From Acidimicrobiales bacterium (GTDB lineage: Bacteria > Actinomycetota > Acidimicrobiia > Acidimicrobiales > Ilumatobacteraceae): DNA of 5,378 nucleotides. This document shows positions 1 to 4,180 of the stretch, piece after piece (the first letter of the stretch is position 1; each line of letters starts with the position of its first letter). The position numbers and the translations under genes are program-made. The stretch covers positions 1 to 5,378 of the forward strand of contig JAURHL010000139.1 in the NCBI GenBank assembly GCA_030833305.1. The letters run 5' to 3'. Under the pieces are notes generated by a model that saw nothing but the letters and a program-made list of their open reading frames with translations, was not told where the DNA came from and ran no database searches.

Positions 1-243
1 GACCACCAGCGCGCAATCGTCGAGTCGCCAGTGCCCTACGCGGGCGGCGGCGTCGCGGAGCGCGAGCACCTCAGCGTGGGCGGTCGGATCGCCGGTGAGT
101 TCACGTTCGTTGTGTCTCGAGGCGATCACCTCGCCATCGCGCATCACGATGGCGCCGACGGGAACGTCGTCGTGGTCGAGCGCGCGCCGGGCCTCGGCGA
201 TCGCAAGGCGCATGAACGCTTCGTGATCAGAGTGGACGGCCAC
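1..243 (-). CDS. tadA: tRNA-specific adenosine deaminase TadA, N-terminal 81 residues (partial)
   Basis: TadA deaminates adenosine-34 of tRNA-Arg(ACG) to inosine in the cytoplasm. The 81 visible residues contain the family core. VPVGAIV is at about 27-33. DPTAHAEV is at about 52-59, giving the first zinc ligand His56 and the catalytic proton-shuttle Glu58, in the same register as E. coli TadA. WRLDDCALVV follows at 72-81. The PCxxC motif that supplies the other zinc ligands would lie beyond the left edge, so activity cannot be judged. I chose the GTG at 243: it keeps the usual N-terminal helix before FMRLAIAEARRA, and a TAG stop lies in frame four codons upstream. ATG at 213 is the only sensible alternative. 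There is no Shine-Dalgarno sequence, and a -10-like box ends 6 nt before the GTG. It is divergent from the SDR gene. Identification is firm from motifs alone. Confidence 0.93.
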   Translation of the reverse strand, partial: MAVHSDHEAFMRLAIAEARRALDHDDVPVGAIVMRDGEVIASRHNERELTGDPTAHAEVLALRDAAARVGHWRLDDCALVV

Positions 244-249
244 GGCGCG

Positions 250-255
250 ATGCTA
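250..255 (-). promoter_or_regulatory. Candidate -10 box of tadA (leaderless)
   Basis: The minus strand reads TAGCAT, then 6 nt, then the GTG start. This fits the actinobacterial TANNNT -10 motif with transcription starting at the first base of the start codon. No convincing -35 hexamer is visible. The absence of a Shine-Dalgarno sequence supports a leaderless message. Confidence 0.5.
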
Positions 256-310
256 CGGGACGGTTGCTGAGTGACGTCCGAAGCCGGTCCATCGGCACCG
301 GTCGGTGACC

Positions 311-316
311 TAGCGT
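311..316 (+). promoter_or_regulatory. Candidate -10 box of the SDR gene (leaderless)
   Basis: TAGCGT ends 6 nt before the ATG at 323, the same geometry as the divergent tadA start. The two genes share a 79-bp intergenic region (244-322). I see neither a Shine-Dalgarno sequence nor a good -35 element. Confidence 0.5.
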
Positions 317-322
317 CCTCAC

Positions 323-1123
323 ATGGATCACAACAGGCGACTTTCGACTCTCGACCGTTCGATCCGGGGTCGGGTTGCCATCGTCACCGGGGCGGGGAGC
401 GGGATCGGTCGGGCAACGGCGCACCTCTTCGCCGATGAGGGCGCTCGGGTCGCGGTGGTCGATGTTGTCGCGGAGCGGGTTGACACGGTTGTCGCCGAGA
501 TCGCCGAAGTTCATGGTGCTGATGCGGCTCGAGGTTGGGTGATCGACATGGCGTCACGCGCCGACGTCGATGCGCTCCCCGATGCGGTGGTGGCTCACTT
601 CGGGAGACTCGACATCGTGATCAACAACGCTGGGGTGACCCAGCCGGCCGGGTTCGACGCCGATGCGGCCGAGTTCGATGAGGCGTGGGACGCGGTGATG
701 TCGGTGAATCTGACCTCTTATGCCCGTTTGGCGAGGGCTGCGCGGGTTCATCTCGAGGCGTCTGATGCGGGGCGGATTGTGTGCACCGCGTCGACGGAGG
801 CGCTTGGAGCGAGTGGGCGCGTGCCCGCCTATAACGCGTCGAAGGCGGGCGTGATCGGTCTCGTCCGCGCGCTCGCGGTGGAGCTCGGACGGCGGGGAAT
901 CACCACGAACGCGGTGTGCCCCGGGCCGATTGAGACGGGGATGACCGCAGCTATCCCCGAGGAGCATCGCGATACCTTCGCGCGACGACGAGTGCCTCTC
1001 GGCCGATACGGCTCACCAGAGGAGGTTGCTCACGGGATGCTCAACCTCGTGTTACCGGCCAGCCGGTACGTGAACGGCGCGGTGCTCGTGATCGATGGGG
1101 GAATGACGAGTCGTCACACCTAA
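323..1123 (+). CDS. Classical short-chain dehydrogenase/reductase (SDR, FabG-like)
   Basis: This 266-residue protein is a cytoplasmic NAD(P)-dependent oxidoreductase of the classical SDR family (usually about 250 residues). The Rossmann glycine motif TGAGSGIG is at 22-29. Asp47 ends the second beta strand, which in this family favours NAD(H) over NADP(H). NNAG is at 101-104. The catalytic tetrad is Asn129, Ser157, Tyr170 and Lys174, with YNASK and the usual 13-residue Ser-Tyr spacing. The PG motif follows at 200-201, and the C-terminus has the typical YVNGAVLVIDGGM. It has about 15 extra residues before the first strand. ATG at 323 is supported by the -10-like box 6 nt upstream. The gene is monocistronic: divergent from tadA, convergent with the surface-protein gene, with a hairpin 11 nt after its TAA. 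The substrate cannot be told from sequence. FabG-like ketoacyl reductase or a secondary-alcohol dehydrogenase are both possible, and no acyl-carrier or fatty-acid genes adjoin it. Confidence 0.93.
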   Translation: MDHNRRLSTLDRSIRGRVAIVTGAGSGIGRATAHLFADEGARVAVVDVVAERVDTVVAEIAEVHGADAARGWVIDMASRADVDALPDAVVAHFGRLDIVINNAGVTQPAGFDADAAEFDEAWDAVMSVNLTSYARLARAARVHLEASDAGRIVCTASTEALGASGRVPAYNASKAGVIGLVRALAVELGRRGITTNAVCPGPIETGMTAAIPEEHRDTFARRRVPLGRYGSPEEVAHGMLNLVLPASRYVNGAVLVIDGGMTSRHT

Positions 1124-1134
1124 GCCGAGGGACT

Positions 1135-1150
1135 CGGGAGGTTCCTCCCG
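1135..1150. terminator. Bidirectional hairpin terminator candidate
   Basis: CGGGAG-GTTC-CTCCCG forms a perfect 6-bp stem with a four-base loop, just after the SDR stop codon (TAA, 1121-1123). Flanking AGCC (1123-1126) and GGCT (1153-1156) could extend it. An alternative CCGAG/CTCGG hairpin (1125-1137) overlaps. There is no T-tract, as is common for terminators in high-GC actinobacteria. Minus-strand transcripts from the right would meet the same hairpin. Confidence 0.55.
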
Positions 1151-1172
1151 TTGGCTCGTTGTGGCCGGTGGG

Positions 1173-1307
1173 TCAGCGTCGTCGTGACCAGGACCGCGCG
1201 CCGAACCAGCCCGCGACAAGTCCGAGCGCGATCAAGAACCACTGCACGCGACCAAACGTATCCGTGTCTGCCGGGGACGAGTCGGTCAAGGAGCCGTCAA
1301 ATCGGGA
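1173..1307 (-). pseudogene. Short membrane-helix frame with basic tail; possible remnant of a surface-protein C-terminus
   Basis: This minus-strand frame is open for 44 codons and ends in TGA (1175-1173). It encodes a polar Asp/Ser/Thr stretch, then a hydrophobic segment VQWFLIALGLVAGWFGA, then RSWSRRR at the end. That is the layout of a C-terminal membrane anchor, like the end of the neighbouring LPXTG protein. Third positions in the helix region are mostly G or C, as in real genes here. There is no ATG or GTG start. The only candidate is TTG at 1289 (38 residues) with no Shine-Dalgarno sequence, and a TGA closes the frame at 1310-1308. I favour the decayed 3' end of a former surface-protein gene. 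A tiny single-pass membrane protein or chance are alternatives. LPXTG itself is not present. Confidence 0.3.
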
Positions 1308-1308
1308 T

Positions 1309-1336
1309 CACACGGTTTGGTGTGCAGAAATCACAC
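1309..1336. repeat. Alternating CACAC / GTGTG / CACAC blocks
   Basis: CACAC (1309-1313), GTGTG (1320-1324) and CACAC (1332-1336) are spaced by 6 and 7 nt, so the middle block can pair with either neighbour. ATCACAC is also a direct repeat at 1307-1313 and 1330-1336. The blocks lie downstream of the surface-protein stop codon. The spacing does not match a CRP site, and the function is unknown. Confidence 0.3.
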
Positions 1337-1350
1337 AGTCCTGATGACTG

Positions 1351-1365
1351 GCAGCTTGGTGCTGC
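1351..1365 (-). terminator. Weak hairpin after the surface-protein gene
   Basis: GCAGC and GCTGC form a perfect 5-bp stem around a 5-nt loop. It begins 18 nt beyond the stop codon of the surface protein on the minus strand. There is no T-run. It could take part in termination, but it is short and could occur by chance. Confidence 0.25.
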
Positions 1366-1383
1366 TCGGCTGTTGTGACTCGT

Positions 1384-2745
1384 TCAGTTGAGACGGGTGC
1401 GGCGTACGTATAGGCCACTCAGCGCGCCGAACGCGATCAACAACAGTGACCACGTCACGAGATCATCGTCGTTGCCGGTCACGGGCAACGGCTGCTGGTC
1501 AGCAACTGCGGGGAGCGTGTCAGGAACCGTGACCGGGATGGTGGTGGCTGGGGTTTGCGGCACGATCCGAATGGCTTGCTGTGTCATGCGGCCGGCGCTT
1601 TCACCTTCGCTGTTCGAAGCGAACACTTCGAACAGGTAGTCGACGTTCTCCTCGAGCCCGGCGATCACACACACGAACCCAGTCGTTGAACACGACCCGC
1701 CTGATGCCATGGACACCGGGGCATCTGATGCTTGAGCAACACCGGTGGTTTGGGGGCGTGCAACGGCCCGGTAGCCGGTGATTGGGCCGGCACCGTCTTG
1801 GAACGGTTCAGCCCAAGACACCGTCACGGTGCCGTCAACGTTCGGGATCGCTTCGGGCCATGGCGGAACCTGACCAGGCACCCGCGGACCCGACGCCGCC
1901 GGCATGGTGGTTGTCGTCGTTGTCGTCGGTGTGGTTGTCGTCGTCGTCGTCGGTGTGGTTGTCGTTGTCGTCGTCGTTGGCGTGCTGGTGGTTATCGAAT
2001 ACACCCGGACATGTCCAGCGTTGCTCCCGTTCCCGTCGTTGTAGGGGGCGCCGATCGCGACTTCGGTGCCGTCAGATGACAACGACACCGAATATCCCGA
2101 GTTGTCGTTTGTGGCTTCGCCGTCAATGTCGTGGCCCTTTTTGGTCCAGCCGGATCCGTTCCATGCGTAGACGCGGACATGCCCAGCAGTGACCCCGGTC
2201 CCGTCGTTTCCGTTGGCGCCGATCGCGACTTCGGTGCCGTCAGCTGACAACGACACCGAGATCCCCGAGTAGTCGGCTGCGGCTTCGCCGTCAATGTCCG
2301 CACCCTTCTGAACCCATCCGCTGCCGTTCCATTCGTAGACACGAACATGCCCAGCGTTGCTCCCGTTCCCGTCGTTGAGGCGGGCGCCGATCGCGACTTC
2401 GGTGCCGTCAGATGACAACGACACCGACCATCCCGAGTAGTCGCCTGCGGCTTCGCCGTCAATGTCGGCACCCTTTGGAACCCATCCGCTGCCGTTCCAT
2501 TCGTAGACACGAACATGCCCAGCGTTGCTCGCGGTTCCGTCGTTGATGCGGGCGCCGACCGCGAGGATGGTGCCGTCAGCTGACAACGACACCGAAAATC
2601 CCGAGTAGTCGTTTGCGGCTTCACCGTCAATATCGGCACCCAACTGATCGATCGACGTCGACGCGGCCACGAAGAGCACCCCGCCAAAAATGAGTCCGCC
2701 GACCAGCGACATCACCGTGAGCATCAGCGCGGCCGGGCGACGCAT
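1384..2745 (-). CDS. LPXTG-type surface protein with four FG-GAP-like repeats and a fibronectin-III-like domain
   Basis: The predicted product has 453 residues, exported and probably wall- or membrane-anchored. In order: signal peptide (MRRP, then a hydrophobic core to about residue 29); four tandem repeats of 56 residues from 36 to 249, the last cut to 46, with the pattern DIDGEA..DYSG.SVSLS.DGTEVAIGA..NDG...AGHVRVYEWNGSGW; a (Thr7-Pro)-type linker (252-280); a fibronectin-III-like domain (about 290-395: GTVTVSWAEP, GPITGYRAVA, VDYLFEVFASNSEG) with two cysteines (352, 359) that may pair; a second Thr/Pro spacer; LPVTG (420-424); a membrane helix; and a basic tail RRTRLN. This is a canonical sortase-substrate C-terminus, though no sortase gene is in the window. 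The repeats resemble FG-GAP beta-propeller blades, but four are fewer than the six or seven of a normal propeller. I chose ATG at 2745 over TTG at 2748 because a -10-like box ends exactly 6 nt before it. The ligand or role (adhesion, matrix) is inference. Confidence 0.88.
   Translation of the reverse strand: MRRPAALMLTVMSLVGGLIFGGVLFVAASTSIDQLGADIDGEAANDYSGFSVSLSADGTILAVGARINDGTASNAGHVRVYEWNGSGWVPKGADIDGEAAGDYSGWSVSLSSDGTEVAIGARLNDGNGSNAGHVRVYEWNGSGWVQKGADIDGEAAADYSGISVSLSADGTEVAIGANGNDGTGVTAGHVRVYAWNGSGWTKKGHDIDGEATNDNSGYSVSLSSDGTEVAIGAPYNDGNGSNAGHVRVYSITTSTPTTTTTTTTPTTTTTTTPTTTTTTTMPAASGPRVPGQVPPWPEAIPNVDGTVTVSWAEPFQDGAGPITGYRAVARPQTTGVAQASDAPVSMASGGSCSTTGFVCVIAGLEENVDYLFEVFASNSEGESAGRMTQQAIRIVPQTPATTIPVTVPDTLPAVADQQPLPVTGNDDDLVTWSLLLIAFGALSGLYVRRTRLN
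1906..1992 (-). repeat. Thr-codon tract encoding the (Thr7-Pro)n linker
   Basis: About 29 codons, nearly all ACG/ACA/ACC, with CCG or CCA every eighth residue or so. The 24-nt unit recurs with small changes, for example ...ACA ACC ACA CCG twice. It encodes a stiff, extended and possibly O-glycosylated stalk between the repeat domain and the fibronectin-III-like domain. Slippage could make its length vary between strains. Confidence 0.85.
1999..2640 (-). repeat. Tandem 168-bp coding repeats (3.8 copies)
   Basis: Four in-frame units at 2473-2640, 2305-2472, 2137-2304 and 1999-2136 encode the 56-residue FG-GAP-like repeats; the last unit is 138 bp. Units 1 and 2 share an identical 53-nt block (2478-2530 and 2310-2362, exactly 168 bp apart). 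Units 2-4 share long near-identical blocks around the DGTEVAIGA codons. Identity at silent positions points to recent duplication or gene conversion. Confidence 0.9.
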
Positions 2746-2751
2746 CAATCG

Positions 2752-2757
2752 ACCCTA
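2752..2757 (-). promoter_or_regulatory. Candidate -10 box of the surface-protein gene (leaderless)
   Basis: The minus strand reads TAGGGT, then 6 nt, then ATG at 2745. This fits a TANNNT -10 element with transcription starting at the A of ATG, and it decides the start against the upstream TTG. There is no Shine-Dalgarno sequence and no clear -35. The gene has the same orientation as the upstream tRNA gene, so read-through could add to its expression. Confidence 0.5.
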
Positions 2758-2813
2758 GTAGGGGCTGGTCGCTAATTCCTCTAACAGTCGAGGCTAAATC
2801 TCCTAAGACCCCG

Positions 2814-2901
2814 TGGCGGAGAGGGTGGGATTCGAACCCACGGAAGGTTGCCCTTCACACGCTTTCCAAGCGTGCCGATTCGGCCGCTCTCGCACCTCTC
2901 C
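2814..2901 (-). tRNA. tRNA-Ser (anticodon GGA)
   Basis: The 88-nt gene has a perfect 7-bp acceptor stem (GGAGAGG with CCTCTCC), discriminator G and an encoded CCA end (2816-2814). The anticodon stem CACGC/GCGTG closes loop TTGGAAA, with anticodon GGA at 2867-2865, reading UCC and UCU serine codons. The long class II variable arm (GAAGG-GCAA-CCTTC) is diagnostic for a serine-type tRNA. The T arm is GTGGG-TTCGAAT-CCCAC. No mismatch breaks any of these four helices. It is divergent from the SRP RNA across a 58-bp spacer. Confidence 0.97.
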
Positions 2902-2959
2902 CGATGAACCGCCCACGCTATCGGCGGGTAGCCTCGGAGCCGTCGAGTCATCGGCCGGT
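2902..2959. promoter_or_regulatory. Divergent promoter region for tRNA-Ser and SRP RNA
   Basis: The 58-bp spacer must hold, or overlap, promoters for two stable RNAs going in opposite directions. On the minus strand TAGCGT (2920-2915) sits 13 nt before the tRNA 5' end and resembles the -10 boxes of tadA and the SDR. On the plus strand TAGCCT (2929-2934) is a candidate -10 for the SRP RNA, which would give a 5' leader of roughly 18 nt to be trimmed. No good -35 hexamers are evident for either. Confidence 0.4.
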
Positions 2960-3093
2960 CCCCGGCGGGTGAGGTGGCGGTCGGGTCCTGTGCGACGGGC
3001 GCCCGTGAACCAGGTCAGGCCCGGAAGGGAGCAGCCTTCAGCGGCATCGTTCGTGCGCCGCAGATCGCCTGGCCGTCACCTCAGCCGTCGGGG
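2960..3093 (+). ncRNA. ffs: Small bacterial signal recognition particle RNA (4.5S)
   Basis: This RNA binds Ffh to form the SRP, which targets ribosomes making membrane proteins. The diagnostic core is present: GTGAACC, then GGTCAGGCCC, the GGAA tetraloop at 3023-3026, and GGGAGCAGCC on the return strand, which form the Ffh-binding helix 8 with its asymmetric loop. The ends pair over 21 positions (2960-2980 with 3073-3093), with one G-G mismatch and two G-U pairs. The usual small SRP RNA is about 100 nt, so the mature ends may lie inside this helix, for example near 2971 and 3082. I give the full pairing extent. It is divergent from tRNA-Ser and convergent with pirin, whose stop is 20 nt past the helix. 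dnaX, often found next to ffs, is absent here. Confidence 0.92.
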
Positions 3094-3113
3094 ACGTTTC
3101 CGTTCCGGAGAGA

Positions 3114-4067
3114 TCAGCCCCGATATGGGCGCAGCCCGTCGGGGGGCACCGTGCCCAAGCGGCCGGCTTGGAAGTCATCGAAGGCCTGCTGGAGTTCCGC
3201 GCGGGTGTTCATCACAAACGGCCCGTATTGGGCGACCGGCTCTCGAATCGGCTGTCCGCCGAGCAGGTAGAGCTCGAGGGCCGAGGTGCCGGCGGTGAAC
3301 GTGAACGAGTCACCAGGTCCGAACACCACGAGGTTGCCGGTCGACACCGGATGCGCCTCCGCGCCGACGGTGCCGTCACCGGCGAGCACGTAGCCGAGCG
3401 CGTTGTAGGCCGGATTCCACGGGAGCGTCATGCGCTCTCCCGGCTGCACCGTGGCGTGAGCGACCGTGATCGGGGTGTGTGTGCCGCCCGGTCCGGTGTG
3501 ACCGTCGATCTCGCCGGCGATCAGGCGGATGAGCGAGCCGGCGTCGGCGGTGGTGAGCAGGCTGACAAGGTCGGGCTCGAGATTCTGGTAGCGGGGCTCG
3601 ATCATCTTCGAGCGGGCCGGAAGGTTCACCCAGAGCTGCAGGCCGTGGAAGAGGCCGCCCTTCACGACGAGTGCCTCGGGCGGGGTCTCGATGTGAAGGA
3701 TGCCGCTGCCGGCGGTCATCCATTGGGTGGCGCCGTTGGCGATGGTGCCGCCTCCGCCGTGGGAGTCCTGATGGAGGAAGGTGCCGTCGATGATGTAGGT
3801 GACGGTCTCGAAGCCGCGGTGCGGGTGCCAGTCGGTGCCGCGTGGCTCGTAGGGGGCGTAGTTGACCTCACCCATCTGATCCATGTGGATGAACGGGTCG
3901 AGGTCGGCGGTCGGGACGCCCCAGAAGGCGCGGCGGACGGGGAAGCCTTCGCCTTCGTGGCCCTGTGGGGCAACGGTGATCGACTTGACGGGTCGTTCAG
4001 TGACGCCGAGGACCCGCGGGTCGACAACGCGGGGGAGGGTGAGGGTGTCAGCGGTGACGGCGGGCAT
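3114..4067 (-). CDS. Pirin family bicupin protein
   Basis: The 317-residue protein has the pirin fold of two cupin barrels (family usually about 230-320 residues). The N-terminal cupin has all four metal ligands: His81 and His83 in WHPHRGFET, and His125 and Glu127 in GSGILHIETPP, spaced as in human pirin. The C-terminal region ends with the family hallmark GPFVMNTRAELQQAF, followed by DDFQAGRLG. Some bacterial pirins act as quercetin 2,3-dioxygenases, and others bind metabolic enzymes or regulators, so the reaction is not fixed by sequence. The frame is open far upstream (to 4412), but ATG at 4067 is the real start: it has GAGGAG 5 nt before it and begins just ahead of the conserved region, while the upstream part lies over the exonuclease gene. 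It is divergent from that exonuclease. A perfect 12-bp palindrome lies 20 nt upstream of the start. Confidence 0.94.
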   Translation of the reverse strand: MPAVTADTLTLPRVVDPRVLGVTERPVKSITVAPQGHEGEGFPVRRAFWGVPTADLDPFIHMDQMGEVNYAPYEPRGTDWHPHRGFETVTYIIDGTFLHQDSHGGGGTIANGATQWMTAGSGILHIETPPEALVVKGGLFHGLQLWVNLPARSKMIEPRYQNLEPDLVSLLTTADAGSLIRLIAGEIDGHTGPGGTHTPITVAHATVQPGERMTLPWNPAYNALGYVLAGDGTVGAEAHPVSTGNLVVFGPGDSFTFTAGTSALELYLLGGQPIREPVAQYGPFVMNTRAELQQAFDDFQAGRLGTVPPDGLRPYRG

Positions 4068-4072
4068 GGGTA

Positions 4073-4078
4073 CTCCTC
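4073..4078 (-). promoter_or_regulatory. Shine-Dalgarno sequence of the pirin gene
   Basis: GAGGAG on the minus strand, 5 nt before ATG 4067. It settles the start within a much longer open frame, and it is the only strong ribosome binding site among the five visible gene starts. Confidence 0.8.
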
Positions 4079-4087
4079 GGAGATTGT

Positions 4088-4099
4088 TTGCGTACGCAA
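4088..4099. promoter_or_regulatory. Palindromic operator candidate upstream of pirin
   Basis: TTGCGTACGCAA is a perfect 12-bp inverted repeat centred about 27 bp upstream of the pirin ATG. A possible -35-like TTGATC (minus, 4106-4101) abuts it, so a bound dimer could block pirin transcription. The TTGC...GCAA half-sites suit a dimeric helix-turn-helix repressor, but no regulator gene is in the window and I cannot name the family. Confidence 0.45.
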
Positions 4100-4146
4100 G
4101 GATCAACGGTGATCGGTCGCGACGTATTCCCGAACGTACCGACCGG

Positions 4147-4174
4147 TTGACGTGGTTAGCCGATCGGCAAGACT
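4147..4174 (+). promoter_or_regulatory. Promoter of the 5'-3' exonuclease gene (leaderless)
   Basis: TTGACG (4147-4152), a 16-bp spacer, then AAGACT (4169-4174), ending 6 nt before ATG 4181. The -35 matches TTGAC-N well and the -10 is a weaker match. There is no Shine-Dalgarno sequence, so transcription is predicted to begin at the start codon. Confidence 0.55.
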
Positions 4175-4180
4175 GGCGAG

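Noticed and set aside
1320..1336. GTGTG-N7-CACAC as a CRP/FNR-type binding site
   Set aside because: The spacing is one base short of the TGTG-N8-CACA consensus, and the site lies downstream of a stop codon rather than at a promoter.
1151..1378. Two plus-strand open frames of 75 and 61 residues after the SDR
   Set aside because: They are Arg/Thr/Ser-rich with no ribosome site and no domain. The minus strand has the more protein-like reading here (membrane helix and basic tail).
1906..1992. The gtcgtcgtc tract as a CRISPR or non-coding repeat array
   Set aside because: It is a Thr-codon run in frame inside the surface-protein gene, with no spacers.
1992..2687. 231-residue frame overlapping the surface-protein repeats on the same strand
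   Set aside because: It is periodic only because the DNA repeats are periodic. It is Arg/Thr/Ser-rich in a shifted frame, has no signal peptide or recognisable fold, and lies wholly inside the real gene.
2746..2901. tRNA-Ser as the attachment site of an integrated element
   Set aside because: I found no second copy of the tRNA 3' end in the window, and no integrase or other mobility gene.
2995..3006. ACGGGCGCCCGT perfect palindrome as an operator
   Set aside because: It lies inside the SRP RNA, just before the conserved GTGAACC segment, and is explained by RNA structure.
3168..4112. 314-residue open frame on the plus strand across the pirin gene
   Set aside because: It is the antisense shadow of pirin. 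The pirin frame has all four metal ligands and the family C-terminal motif, while this frame shows only Gly/Val/Glu/Arg-rich sequence with no domain and no ribosome site.
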